DNA from: Acorus gramineus
Lineage: Eukaryota; Streptophyta; Magnoliopsida; Acorales; Acoraceae
NCBI GenBank assembly: GCA_030737835.1
Contig: CM060847.1
Coordinates: forward strand, 4,740,484-4,804,483
Direction of reading: 5' to 3'
Length of the DNA stretch: 64,000 nt
In this document: piece by piece, positions 46,165-58,106 of the stretch
Numbering within the stretch: the first letter of the stretch is position 1
How the letters are laid out: each line of letters starts with the position of its first letter
Made by a program: the position numbers and the translations under genes
Notes under the pieces: model-generated
Told to the model about the DNA's origin: nothing
The model's database searches: none
What the model saw: the letters and a program-made list of their open reading frames with translations, nothing else

Positions 46165-46972
46165 CTCTATGTGGTTTGAAGGTCAGAAACTACAACTCTA
46201 ATTAGAAAATTTTCATCAAACACACACAGACTCACAACACAGAAATGATATGGAATGTTAGGTTTGATTGAAATCATGTGGACACGATTTACAGACGACT
46301 GGTTCTCCTTTGTCTATATGTTGGCTGATGAAAAGGACTTGATATAAAAAGGTGTTAGGTGCATCTTCTGGTGGTTGGGGTCTAAAACTATACAGTAGAC
46401 CTTCCCATAGGTATTCAAAGAAGAGGCGGTTTTATTTGGATAAATTACACCACACACTTGGAGTGGAGACTTTTAGGCAGGTCTCATTTTTTTCCAAGTT
46501 GATTTACAATTTATCTAACATGGAAAACCTGCTGTAATAGGGTTTATAGGGATTTGTAATATGTTCTGATAGGGTAGGAAAGGGTGGGACTTAAGGTTCA
46601 CCCCTCCCCGCATTTGAAAAGTAGATAAAAATAACCCAAAGCTCACACCTACCGCTCTGCTTTTGAAAATTTTATTAAAATTATTCTTTTCAAATGTTGA
46701 GTTTAAAACGCATGATATAAGAATCATCGCTTTTCAATCTTTTATTTAAATGGGGCCTTAGTCTTATTTTGTCCTCCTTGTAATCAATTTTGTAAACTGC
46801 ACAGGTGCACACGGTTTGAATCTTACTAAAAATGATAAAGTACACACTTTTACAAAAAAAAATAAAAAAAATAATAATAATAAAAATGAATGCTACTTAA
46901 ATAAATTGAATGTATATTTTTTTATTTTTTATTTTTTTGGTAATAGATCATATATTTGGTGTCTGATTGAAA
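46165..46972. other. Upstream region of the thioesterase gene
   Basis: Contains its promoter on the minus strand. I see no convincing TATA box and no further gene. Confidence 0.45.
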
Positions 46973-47747
46973 GGGTTCGGATTCCTAACAGAAACATGGT
47001 TTTTACTCAATCACCTTCGTTCACGTGGATTATTTAACGGGGCGGATGGAATCAATAAAGATCATTAATGAGGCATTACAATAGTTGTACTAAAATTACA
47101 TCAAAGTCATGATAATTAAAAAAATCACAAATCAACCCTTTCATAGATGAGATTTGTGTTGGCTCACTTTAAAATCACAATCCCGTACATAAAATTCGCA
47201 TAGATCACGTTAAAAAAGTAAAACTTGCATTATAGATCTTATATAATAAAACAATTGCACCTTAGTCTTTTCAATTGAATTATTCAAAAGTCCTAATATC
47301 AAATAATAGAAGGAGAAAATGTGGGTTTTGATTTGACGAGAGGGGAAGAAAAGAGGATCATACAAGATGGTGGGCAAGGTTTTCATTGAAGATTAATTCA
47401 GCTATTTGGGGCTTCAAATAACGTTTTCATTGAAGATTAATTCAGCTATTTGGGACTTCAAATATTCATATGAAGGTATCGATTGCTTGTAATCGGTTTA
47501 AATTTTGATTATTATGTATATTTGTTTTTATATATATTTTTTTATAAACAAGTTTGTGTTTATTTTTGCATGAAGGACATAACCTAGATAATCTATATTG
47601 GGAACAAAAGTATTTTGAAGAAAAGATGAAATAGACAAAATTTTTTTTATAAAGTTGAGACCTACTATATATTTTGCAATAGTTGTATTTTTTCTGAGTG
47701 TTTACTAGATAACAATTGAATTTGATAAATTTGTCTAACAGGAGAAC

Positions 47748-48270
47748 ATGAGAATGGAGTTGGAGTTGAATGATTATTTAAATGGCCAGAGTACTGAATT
47801 GGAATTAAACAGTCATGTGAATGATTATAGTGAAGAAATCTAGTTGAATCCTTCCATCAATATTTTGACGGAAGATGTAGAATTAAATGTTTCTGATGAA
47901 AATGTTGAAGATGTAATTTGATATGGAATTTGATGATGAAGATATAGCATATTAGTTCTATAATAAGTATGCTGGAAAATCAGGTTTTAGTATTCGTAAA
48001 TCAAGCGTTAAGTTCAACTATGAAAATGTTGTTACAAGCTGAAATTTGTGTGTTCAAAGCATGGTTTTCGTGAGAATAAGAAAGGAGAAAATATGGTGAA
48101 AAAATCAAGGCTAGAAACAAGACCTGGTTGCAATGCATTTATGTCTATTAAAATTATGCATACAAAGAGGTATCATGTTAGCGGATTTGAAGATAATCAT
48201 AACCATAATCTGACAATTCCAAGCAAAATTCACATGTTAGGTCACATAGAAGGTTATGTGAATCTCAGAT
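47748..48270 (+). pseudogene. FAR1-type DNA-binding domain of a MULE transposase, decayed
   Basis: A frame starts at ATG 47748 after a splice-like CTAACAG and stops at TAG 47841. A FAR1 domain follows: F-Y-N-K-Y-A-G-K-S-G-F-S-I-R from about 47956, with TAG just before it and TGA at about 48040. After a one-base frame change come V-C-S-K-H-G-F-R-E (48048), R-P-G-C-N-A-F-M and N-H-N-H-N-L, the Cys/His zinc-binding residues of FAR1/FHY3 and MULE proteins. No MULE catalytic DDE region is seen. It is non-functional. Confidence 0.8.
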
Positions 48271-49042
48271 AGATTTGTCAGATAGTTCAGGATTAACCCT
48301 AAGATCTTCATATGAGTTAATCAACAAACAGGTTGGCTGTCGGTCGGCGAAATTTAAATATTTCTTATGTTGATTACAAAAGTTTTAATGATGTGAACCA
48401 ATTTAATAAGGTATTTTTTTTAACTATATCATTTATATATATTGTTTAATCAATTATCATTTGAATTAATTTACTTTTAATATCAAATTATTTTCTTTTG
48501 TGATTAACATTTATTATTTCATATTGAAAAACAATTCAAATCACATCCTACTACACATATCCAAATATTTGATGTAAATAGTTCCTAGAAAACCATCAAA
48601 GTAGTGACGGGGGACACACAGACAAATTTGAAGTCAATGAGAGCACTAACTGAACTATTTGAGTATAAGAAGACAACCAGACAAATAAAAGAAGAAGCAA
48701 GAAGACAAAGATTTTTTATTTTTTTAATGTTATTTTCTTAGACTTATTTATAAGACATTTTCTATTAGAAACAATATCAAATTGGTTTTATATGTAAGTG
48801 AATAATGTCATTTAACTTTTTATTGTCATCTCATCTGTTTGTTATGAAATGATTGACTTGAATGTCTATTCTTAAATAAAATGAAAATGTTATACTCATT
48901 TTTTTATAGTCTTCAATGCCCGCTAATTTTTATAAAAAGAATTTAAAACAATTATATATTTTATCTATTGAAAAATAAACTTTTACAAAAAGTTGAAGTA
49001 TATAGTCCAATGAATTGAATGATATTGTTTATTTTATAATAT

Positions 49043-49065
49043 TATATATATATATATATATATAT
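49043..49065. repeat. (TA)n microsatellite
   Basis: About 11 TA units inside the MULE. Confidence 0.85.
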
Positions 49066-49509
49066 TTGGGTTATTAAAAAATGAGCATAACTACACTAAT
49101 AAAGAAAATTAGTATTTTTTTTTTTGCATGGTGAAAATTTACTTTTAATTTTTTTCACTTAGTAATTGAATATTTGTATTTGTTTGATATGAAACAAACA
49201 TATGGTTATTTTAATAACATGCGTGGACTTTAAAGTCTCGTTTGAATAAATTGAAAGGACTGGTTTGTGATTTTGTTATTGTATATCACTTTAGTGTAAC
49301 TCTTGTGGGGCCGCACAAGTCTCGTCTGATATAATTGAAGGGGTTGATTTGTGATTTTTTTTATTATCTATGACTTTAATGCAATTTTAGTACAACTATT
49401 GTAGAGCTTGGTTAATGATTTTTATTGACTCCGTCCGTCTCCGTTAAATAATTCACGTGGACGAAAGTGATTGGGTAAAAGCCCTGTTTCCTGTTCTCAA
49501 CAAAAACAG

Positions 49510-50229
49510 GGAATCCGAACCCTCCCTATTTTCGTTGGGAACATAAAACTTGGTTTTTATCCAATCACCTTTGTTCACGTGAATTATTTAACGGAGGCGG
49601 ACGGAGTCAATAAAGATCATTAACGAGGCTCTACAATAGTTATATTAAAATTGCATCAAAGTCATGATATTAAAAAAAATCACAAATCAACCCCTTCATA
49701 GACGAGACTTGTGCCGCCCCACTTAAAAATCACAAATTCCATACATAAAATCCTCATAGATCACATTAAAAAAGTAAACCTTCCATTATAGACCTCATAT
49801 AAAAAACAATTGCACCTTGATCCCTTCAATTGAATTGCTCTAAAACCCTAATATCAAATAATAGAAGGGGAAAATGTGGGTTTTGATTTGACGAGAGAGG
49901 AAGAAAAGAGGATCATACAAGACGGTGGGCAAGGTTTTCATTGAAGATTAATTCAGCTATTTGGGACTTCAAAGATTCATATGAAGGTATTAATTGCTTG
50001 TAATCGATTTAAGTTTTGATTATTATGTATGTTTGTTTTAATATTGAAGGGGTCGATTTGTGATTTTTTTATTATCTATGACTTTGATACAATTTTAGTG
50101 TAATTATTGTGGAGCTTTATTAATGATTTTTATTGACTCCGTCCATCTCCGTATAATCCACGTGGACGAAGGTGATTAGATAAAAACCCTATTTCCTGTT
50201 CCCAGAGAAAACAGGGAATATGAACCCCC
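49510..50229. mobile_element. Deletion derivative of the adjacent MULE
   Basis: Its left 450 bp repeat the left end of the MULE at 46973 (AATGTGGGTTTTGATTTGAC, GCAAGGTTTTCATTGAAGAT), and its right 190 bp repeat that element's right end. The transposase region is absent. The first bases appear shared with the right end of the full element, so the two are joined without spacer. Confidence 0.75.
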
Positions 50230-50254
50230 ATTGGAACAACCACAATTAATACAA

Positions 50255-50880
50255 CGGAGGTCACCTACCCAATAATCTCGGGGTTGATTCTGGTCTAATT
50301 TTTAACCCTATGCTTAGCCTCTCAGGTGTATGTAGATTTTTATATAAAAAGGTGTAAATAATATAAATAACATATAAATGTATACACATCCATATACATG
50401 CATATATACAATCTATTTTAATATAAAAAGGGATAAATAAGAGCATCTCTAACTCTAAGTCTTTAAATAACCTTTCATATTTGAAGAAAATTCATTTTTG
50501 GAGGGTGTTACACTATAACCATCACCTTCTATTTTTTTTTTTTTTAAATTATAAAATGTTATATAAAAACTCATTAATAAATATTATTATTATTAATTCA
50601 TTTATATAAAAATTATATAATTGAAAATGATATCATTAAAACATTTAAAATGTGTTTAATATTAAAACTCAAAAAGATGTAACATGCAAACCTAACCCTA
50701 TTGACCAGTCCTACATTTTTCAACAGTCAAGTTTGCCCGATTCTCCAAGCAATCATAGTCAAGAAACTTTCTCCCTAAGTAGGTACAATAGGAAAATCTC
50801 TATTGTAGTACTCTTGGTCATAAAAGTCAGTGTTTCACATAATTGGTGAAGAAAGTGCCTGAAAGGGATCAAATACTTTT
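50255..50880 (+). repeat. Upstream block shared by genes E and F, copy 2
   Basis: Matches 32646-33170 in order. Here it directly precedes gene F and so includes its distal promoter. Confidence 0.7.
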
Positions 50881-50925
50881 TTTGTAGTTTGAAAATCAAA
50901 CCACAGGGCAGGTACTCCATGACAC

Positions 50926-50933
50926 TATAAAAA
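50926..50933 (+). promoter_or_regulatory. TATA box of small gene copy F
   Basis: TATAAAAA 86 bp before the ATG, following CTCCATGACAC. Confidence 0.65.
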
Positions 50934-51011
50934 AACCCCTCATGGCCTCATGCACCTTTCAGTTGTAGTTAAGAGAGTAAGATTGAAAGGGGGAAGGAAA
51001 AAAAAAAAAAA

Positions 51012-51242
51012 ATGGGAAGAAACACTAAAACTGAGAAGAAGAGTTTGTGTTCTATGTTCAAGTTCTTCAAGTCCTCCGAGAAGCCGCGCCACAAGGTTTG
51101 CGATGACGCCGAGGAAGGCAGAGCGACGAAGATGTGGACGAGCGACGAGGACCGCCCCGGACGGGTTGCCGATCCGGACATAAACATTAAGGCCTCGGCC
51201 TTCATTGAGAGGTTCCATGCCCAGACTAAGGAAACAAAGTGA
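51012..51242 (+). CDS. Small protein, family copy F (older type)
   Basis: Single-exon 76-aa protein. ATG 51012 follows an A-run, as in all copies. N-terminus E-K-K-S-L-C-S-M-F-K-F-F-K-S-S (8-22), then an R-H-K-V segment, M-W-T-S-D-E-D-R (41-48) and the C-terminal V-A-D-P-D-I-N-I-K-A-S-A-F-I-E-R-F (52-68). It lacks the K-K-x-E-W-A-S-S tail of copies A, B, C and E and keeps the W-x-S-D-E-D part they lost, a layout shared with copy G and, from memory, with small uncharacterised proteins in other plants, some labelled stress-induced. It is intact and G+C-rich. Role unknown. Confidence 0.8.
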   Translation: MGRNTKTEKKSLCSMFKFFKSSEKPRHKVCDDAEEGRATKMWTSDEDRPGRVADPDINIKASAFIERFHAQTKETK

Positions 51243-52506
51243 TGGCCCTCCCTGAGTGAGCCAGTTTTATCTGTGTTTCATTTGTTATGCCTTTGTGTCA
51301 GTTCACTTTAAGGTGCTATCATTCCCCTGTGTGAATAAGTTTCTTCCACCGTGTTGTCTTTTGTAATGTTGTTAAATGGAAAATGGTATGTTTTGTAACC
51401 CCATTTAAAGCTGAACTTGGTTTTTTTTTTTCATCTTAACTAATGATGTATTTCCTCTTTTTTATCAGAAAATAATGTAATATTCCAACCAATTGTGTGC
51501 GTATATATTTTTATTTTGGAGTATGTATTGAGATATTGAAATATATATTGTATTAAATAATTTCATACATTGAATTAGTTACATGATGACTGCATAGGAA
51601 CTTGAAAAATAAAGCCCCAATGATCTAAACATAAGAGTTGTCTACAAAAGTGTTGTTCTACTCAATTTTTTTATAATCTAAAAGACAGTTTTATATACTT
51701 CGTTAAAAATTCAATAAAATATACATCTCATTAAATATTTTTTTACAATTACTCATTCAACTCGAAATTGAACGATGTAAACTTTTTATGAAAATATGTA
51801 CCTCATTAGATGATTTTTATTATTTTAAAAAAATGAAAATATGTATGGTCTGAATTTTTATCAGTAAAACAGGTGTGGCCCATCACATAATGAGCCGCAT
51901 CCCCATCGTGGGCTTACCATATGAACACGTCGGATTGGCCCAGCCCATTATGTAAGTAGGATGAAGGATATAATCATATAATGACGTAGTATATATTTTA
52001 TTTAAAAAAGTATAAAAAGGTACGTCTTTGATAAAATATTTTTTATTTTTATAAAAATATATAATTTATTACAGAAATATTTTATTATTTTCAAAAAAAT
52101 TCAAAATACGGTGGACCGCAAAAACTACTACAGAAATGACTCACCTTAATATTTTTCTCAAGGAATAGGTTTTGGCCATATTTTTTTAGGAGCAACAGAG
52201 AACTAAGGGTTACCCATACCCGCAGTAGCTTTTCTAACAAATCAATACATTCTTACCACCATAATCCTAACAACATGAATATTTCTAAATCTAACAAATC
52301 CTAGTAAATTTAATTTCAAATCCATAGATAAAATATATGTATACATGGTAAAATCCTAAAATAATTATCTAAACTAATTATTTATATAAAATAATAATAA
52401 AAAATAATTAAAACAACCATTCTTAATTTCCATCTATCATGTTAATATTTGTTCCATTAATGCATTAAGGTACTTGTGGTGCTGATAATAAGAGGATTTA
52501 CTATCA
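51243..52506. other. 3' flank of gene F and intergenic DNA
   Basis: Likely 3' UTR to about 51420 (GTTATGCCTTTGTGTCAG onward). No other gene seen. Confidence 0.5.
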
Positions 52507-52514
52507 CTTTTCCG

Positions 52515-52904
52515 TAGGGCTGGTAAACGAACCAAGTCGCTCGTGCTCGGTTTGGACTTGGTTTGGTTTGAGCTCGTTCAATTAGACAAATGAGCGAGTT
52601 TGAACAATTTTTAAAGCTCGGTTAGACTTGGGACCTGAATCGAGCTTCATTTTGTGTTCAAACTCAACTCGTTTGTGTTATAAAAAACTTGTTGAAGCTT
52701 GACTCAACTTCTTTGTAAAATCAGAACATTAAATCAATACAAAGTTATGCTCGTTTAGGTCTATGAACTTAGCTCATTTATGCTAAAATTTTATTTTCAA
52801 ACTCCTAAAAACACTAAAATGAAGAAGAATGCTAGGCTCGTTTATAAACGAGCCGAGCTTAAACATGTTAAAGTTCAGCTTGTTCGGCTCGTTTACCACC
52901 CCTA
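52515..52904. mobile_element. Non-autonomous hAT MITE
   Basis: 390 bp with inverted ends TAGGGCTGGTAAACGAACC and (complement of right end) TAGGGGTGGTAAACGAGCC. The flanking octamers CTTTTCCG (52507-52514) and CTTTTCTG (52905-52912) match in 7 of 8. The interior is rich in GCTCGTT/AACGAGC motifs. No transposase. Confidence 0.85.
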
Positions 52905-52912
52905 CTTTTCTG

Positions 52913-54566
52913 TTCATTCTTGTCCCCTTTATACTATACTGGAATACCTAGGAAAATTATATTTGGAATCCTCTATTCCTAGATATCACAGGTAAAATTT
53001 TTCTTTTCATAGAATCTATGAAGACTGGATTCCTGAGAAGAAAGAATTTTTCTTCTTTATCAAAGTTACCAAACTAATCCTATGTCTTGTGATCAAACTC
53101 ATGTCCTTGTGCAATGAAGATGATCCAACAGTTGATCATGGTGTAGTTTGTTTTCAGTTTTGAACACATCTTCATTGGCAGTGGAAGACAGTGAGGAACT
53201 GAAAAGGCAAAACCCAAAGACACTCTCAGTTTTCAACCATTTTGAGTGCATGGGTGGTGGTGCAAATTAATCTGGATAGTGAAACATGGGACTTCAATTC
53301 CAAGATGTCAAATAAAGTGACTTGTTTGAATAACATGAGATATATATGACTTTAGCGGATCTGTGTATATCACCTTTGATATATAATTTTATTTCATATC
53401 GATATCTCTGAACCTTCGGAAAAAAGTGAATGATGATTTGGTGAAAATTTTCGGTGATTTTTTTTTTAAAGGAGAATATGTTTAGGTTGGATCATTTGGA
53501 TGAACAAGAATAATGTTGATGAATCAATTTAGCATTGGATTCGAAAATCATATGAGATATAGAATTATAGATAATTGATTAGCTTAACAAGATAATATTA
53601 TTCTAAATTTCACATATAATATTATTTGTTATTGTCTTCTAATCTATCTATGAGATGAAACTTCTTACACAACCCTGTATACACATCATCTCTCATCTCT
53701 GCAGGCTACAACCCATTCATATTTTTTAAAAATAGTATATACTTCATTTAGCGAGGTATATATGATTTATAAAAGATGTAATATATACTCCAATGAAATA
53801 CATGAACTTATTTATTAAAAATAATGAAATATATGTGTTTTATTGGATAACTATTGAAATATATGAGATTGAAAAAAGAGTTGTAAACACGGTGCCAAAC
53901 TGTGTAAGATATGTATAAAAAGAGCCATACAATTTGAATGAAAATTGAACTAATTAATCTCAGTCCTTCTACCAATCAGACAACTATTGGTTTGGTTAAT
54001 TAATGGAAAATATACATTGAAAAAAATAGCAGGAGCCCCAATATTGCTCATGTTTAATCTTTTTTACAGGTATATAAAAATAATTTCTAAAATAAAAAAA
54101 ATGTATATACTGCAATAAATCATTATAAGAAATAAATAAAAAACAATAAATTCTACTATAATAGTAATAGTATATACTTGGGTTAGTGAGCATGCAAGTT
54201 GCAGAAGGGATAGTGTGTACTATCAACGCCCATATGATTCAATAGCTGTTTTAATGATTGAAAATATATTTTCTTTCATGAAATAGTAGACCTCTTATAT
54301 AATTTAGAAATTCCAATTGATGTATCTTAAGCCCACGTGGTACTTCAGAATAACCCCAAAGAAGCACATGTTTCCCACTCACCTTTAATTTCACCAAGTA
54401 CATTTTTTTTTCTTCTTTCATGTCCTTGAATTTTATTCACTACCCACCACATACAAATATCTGATGGTAACCTTATATAATAAATATTCATTTGGCACCA
54501 ATTATGGTACTTTCACATGGCTTTTCATATGTTCTCCTCTTCCTGGTCACAAACAACGATCATTAG
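52913..54566. other. Intergenic AT-rich DNA
   Basis: No gene or defined repeat recognised. Confidence 0.45.
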
Positions 54567-54575
54567 TTATTAATA

Positions 54576-55110
54576 GGGAAAAATCCATATTACCCCGATA
54601 AACTGATTGACATCCATATAACCCTCTGATTTTTCTTAAAATCCATATAATCCTCTGAAAACATCTAATAAATTTAAATAACTCTCTTAATAAAATTTAC
54701 GTTTACAGATGATAAATATTTTGTTAATATTATGTTTAGTTAACCATGATAGAAAACACTATATATAAAAAAAAACCTTATAATACGTAAAAAATACAGA
54801 AATCTTCTATAAATGACGATTTCACCTCTTGAGATAGAGTTTTATAATACATTCGGAGAGGGTAAAATTGTCTTTTTTATAAGATTTTTCATATTTTTAA
54901 CATATTGTAGTGATTTTTTAGAATATTATGTTTCAGTCATGATTAATCAAATGAAATGTTCACAAAATATTCATTATCTATTAATAAAAAATTTATTCAG
55001 GAGGTTATTTGGATTTACTAAGTGTTTTCAAAGAATTATATGGATTTTAAAAAAAATCAGGGAGTTTTATAGATTTTAGTCAGATTTTAGGGGTTGATTG
55101 GATTTTTCCC
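54576..55110. mobile_element. MULE-type MITE with perfect 9-bp TSD
   Basis: 535 bp with ends GGGAAAAATCCATATTACCC and (complement) GGGAAAAATCCAATCAACCC, flanked exactly by TTATTAATA (54567-54575 and 55111-55119). AT-rich; its frame at 54813-55079 is not a gene. Confidence 0.88.
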
Positions 55111-55124
55111 TTATTAATAATGCA

Positions 55125-55450
55125 GCCCACACTTATAGACCATACCTAACCGTACAATGCACACCCTCTTTTGGATTTGCAGGTGTTACGGAATCCCCTA
55201 TTATAATCCAATGTGATTACAGTTTTCCAAAGTAATCATTAATTAGTGATTAAATAAATGTAACACCATGAGAGAAAGAAAGAGTTCTCTCGCCGTGATT
55301 TACTCTTTTTAAGTGGTAAATACCAAACTATATATTAATAAATTAATTTGTTGTTGATTTTGAATAGTAGTGGTTGTGGAATACTGAAAGGGCAACAACT
55401 TTGCATGCTATGCTGGTGAAGGAGAAGCCACTTTTTTTTTTTACCATCAA
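55125..55450 (+). repeat. Conserved upstream block, diverged copy near gene G
   Basis: GCAGCCCACACTTATAGACC, TATAATCCAATGTGATTACA and CACCATGAGAGAAAGAAAGA match the blocks at 8141, 22271 and 33195 at lower similarity. It lies about 2.4 kb before gene G and ties this older copy to the same ancestral unit. Confidence 0.5.
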
Positions 55451-56880
55451 CCAATCAGTGTTATAACGAACCCTAATTATCAGGTCAAAAGGTTCCATTA
55501 CTTCTTTATTGACCACTTTTTAAACTCACCTTTGCCATTATTACCTTTGCTAGGATGTTAAAATGAGTGGTCCTCCAACACCAATAGAAGATTATACAAT
55601 TGAAACTAATCAAAGTATTTCAAACTTTTACTAACTTTTTATGAAATCTATTTTTTATGTGAAAAGCACTGATTTTAAACCCCTCCTTTCGTGGTAGGTC
55701 GTATTCGGCCTCATAATCCCAGATAGTACTGTTAAAAAATATTTCATTTTGTGCGAATTAAGTTGTTTCTAGACAATTTTGTTTTGCTAGGCATGGATTT
55801 GGTGGGTCAAGATAATCAAGAGGTTCAAGAGTATTTTTCAAAAGATCCATTTTTCATGGGGGAGAAAGTGAGAATGATGTTGGTTCTCTTACCCCCCATA
55901 TATATATATATATATATATATAAAAGTTTAGTCCCCACATTGTCTAATAAGGTGGCTCTTATACACCAGGAAATTTTAAAGTTGTGAGCCTGTTAAGAGT
56001 TAAATAGACAATATTTTATAATGTAAGTCTGGAGTATTACAAAACTACTATAAGTTATGATAATAATTTCAATCATGAACCTATCTATAATCTATATGAT
56101 AATGTTCTGACACATGTTTTCAAACACACATCACATCTCTTGTTTATATTTCTTAGACATTTTGAAACACAAACAAACTTTGATATTTAAAAATTTATTA
56201 ATTTAATTTATCTCTTATTTATCATTTATATATGTTTTACATTTTCTAACGAGAATAACAAAAAAGACAATCAAACAATATAACTGTTCCAATATAATTA
56301 ACCAAATAAGAGTTTAGAATATAGAGCACAAGGATGGGTATGTTTGACCAGAGAAAAAAAAGAGTATACACATGTATATGGCTTACTCACCAAAAAGAGA
56401 AAAATCAAAATGCACATCTTATTTATAGCTTTTAATTTCAGCTATTAGTGACTCATTGGATTCAAATTAAAGGACCCAATTATAGAATTTATAATGGGTG
56501 GGTCATATGCTAAAGCCAAAGCTGGTTCTTATGAGCCGGTCTTTAGGTGCATCAATCAACCCCGGTAAGAACAAAACTACAGGACCTATGACACGATTAG
56601 ATGCGAATCTAACAAATATAGGGACAGATATTGGTGTTTGGGAGCCTAACATGCCATGCATGGAATTTTATTCCCCATGGCTTAGCTTACTCAAAATAAT
56701 ATATAATTGAGTTATCTTACACTTCCCCATTTTAACATACCTCGTTAATCACTGCATTCACTACCAGCAACCGTTATATATATTCTTATCACAAATTATA
56801 TGAATTTTTTTTATAAAGAAAATATAGATATTTGTTACCCGATTTTATTATCAAAAATCAAATTACAAACTCTCTGAACG
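55451..56880. other. Intergenic DNA
   Basis: No gene supported. A (TA)n tract lies at about 55899-55921. Confidence 0.45.
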
Positions 56881-57130
56881 GGACGGGAGAAGGAGAAGGG
56901 GACAAAATAGATAAAAGAGAAAACCAATAAAAGGTACAGTCGGCATCCCGGATAGAAGAGTCATCTAAACCCAAGTACTACCATTGCCTCCGAACAGGTT
57001 ACCCCCCCTGGCAATGTGACACTTCCAATCTTGTATGAGACACTCGAGTGCTTCCCACATATTCTCCTGATAAGCACGCGTGCCTCTAAAGATTATGAAA
57101 GATAGATACGAAGAGCAAGGAGGTGGAGAG
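56880..57130 (-). mobile_element. LINE tail fragment
   Basis: On the minus strand residues resembling L-L-F, then R-H-A and G-E-Y follow the same order as R-N-H-L-L-F-R-A-R-H-P-G-I-R-G-E-Y in the LINE remnant at 59941-60363. Short and full of stops. Confidence 0.5.
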
Positions 57131-57713
57131 AATCATTGGCAATGCAAAAGCGATCAGTTTATGCAAGGGCATTTTTGCGGATCAAACAGAGATGGGAAGA
57201 GTAGTCTGTTGGGGTGCTAGGGGATGGCGCGGTGATCCATTTAAGACATGATATGTGGTGCGGGGAGGAGCGCTTGGGGGACGTCACCCCGACACTAAGC
57301 GGATCTCAACCAACAAAGAAGGCACCATCACATATTATATAAATTAGTCCACCCAATTCATTAAATATACAGTACTCAATCTTTTATAAATATCCATACT
57401 TTATTAGATAAGATGATATATGCTATTAAAAAATAAAATAAAAAAAGATGCTGCATTTGGGGCCAGCTGGAAATTGGGTGGAGGAAAGGAAAACATATTA
57501 CACATTATAATGGAAAGATCATATTGGCTCAATATAGGCTCTATGTATAGGGAATGAAAGTGACTTTGGAAAGTTTCAGAGACTCAAGTGCAATGAAGGA
57601 AGGAAAAAAAAAAGTGGGTCAAATGAAAATCTCAAAAGCAGAGGACCACCATACGCAATCAATCCGGACCGTCCAAACTGATCACCCTAACTGGAATCCA
57701 TTATTCACTTCAC
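57131..57713. other. Intergenic DNA and promoter of gene G
   Basis: No other gene. The region 57640-57713 is probably proximal promoter. Confidence 0.45.
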
Positions 57714-57720
57714 TATAAAT
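57714..57720 (+). promoter_or_regulatory. TATA box of small gene copy G
   Basis: TATAAAT in CACTATAAATTAACACC, 128 bp before the ATG, giving a longer leader than the other copies. Confidence 0.65.
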
Positions 57721-57841
57721 TAACACCACCTCCTCTGTCTCTCATTACAAAAAACCAAGCCACCCAAACCAGCCAAGAGCACACTATCAATAGTCAATAC
57801 ATACATATTACATACCTGCAAAAAAAAAAAAAAAAACTAGC

Positions 57842-58075
57842 ATGGGAGGGAAGAAGAAGAGTTTGTTTTCTTTGATAACCAGCATCTTTCGATCGTCGAG
57901 GAGGAGGCCCAACAGAGTGGAGGACTACAGTGGCGGACAAAAGATTCGGTGGAGCGACGAGGACCATGGGCTATGGGTTGGTGAACAGGACATAGACATT
58001 AAAGCCAATGACTTCATCAGGTTCCAAAGGTCAAGCTTCACTGAACCCAACTCATGCATCACCGAACCAGAGTAA
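57842..58075 (+). CDS. Small protein, family copy G (older type)
   Basis: Single-exon 77-aa protein; ATG 57842 after an A-run. N-terminus G-G-K-K-K-S-L-F-S-L-I-T-S-I-F-R-S-S-R-R-R (2-22), then I-R-W-S-D-E-D-H-G-L-W-V-G-E (35-48), Q-D-I-D-I-K-A-N-D-F-I-R-F (49-61) and a hydrophilic tail ending T-E-P-E. The basic start and the W-S-D-E-D plus D-I-D-I-K-A motifs match copy F, so F and G probably represent the ancestral form. No signal peptide. Its 3' UTR region is tandemly duplicated just downstream. Function unknown. Confidence 0.8.
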   Translation: MGGKKKSLFSLITSIFRSSRRRPNRVEDYSGGQKIRWSDEDHGLWVGEQDIDIKANDFIRFQRSSFTEPNSCITEPE

Positions 58076-58106
58076 CAGGCAGCCAACGTCGCTTGAATTG
58101 AAGAAT

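Larger units (their letters stand above)
46973..49523 (+). mobile_element. MULE with long TIRs and decayed FAR1-type gene
   Basis: Left end GGGTTCGGATTCC and right end GGAATCCGAACCC begin inverted repeats of more than 200 bp (46973-47190 against about 49290-49523), including CAATCACCTTCGTTCACGTG and AAATCACAAATCAACCC. Long TIRs with a FAR1-like protein between them indicate a Mutator-like element. A clean target duplication was not found, partly because a second element abuts the right end. Confidence 0.8.
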
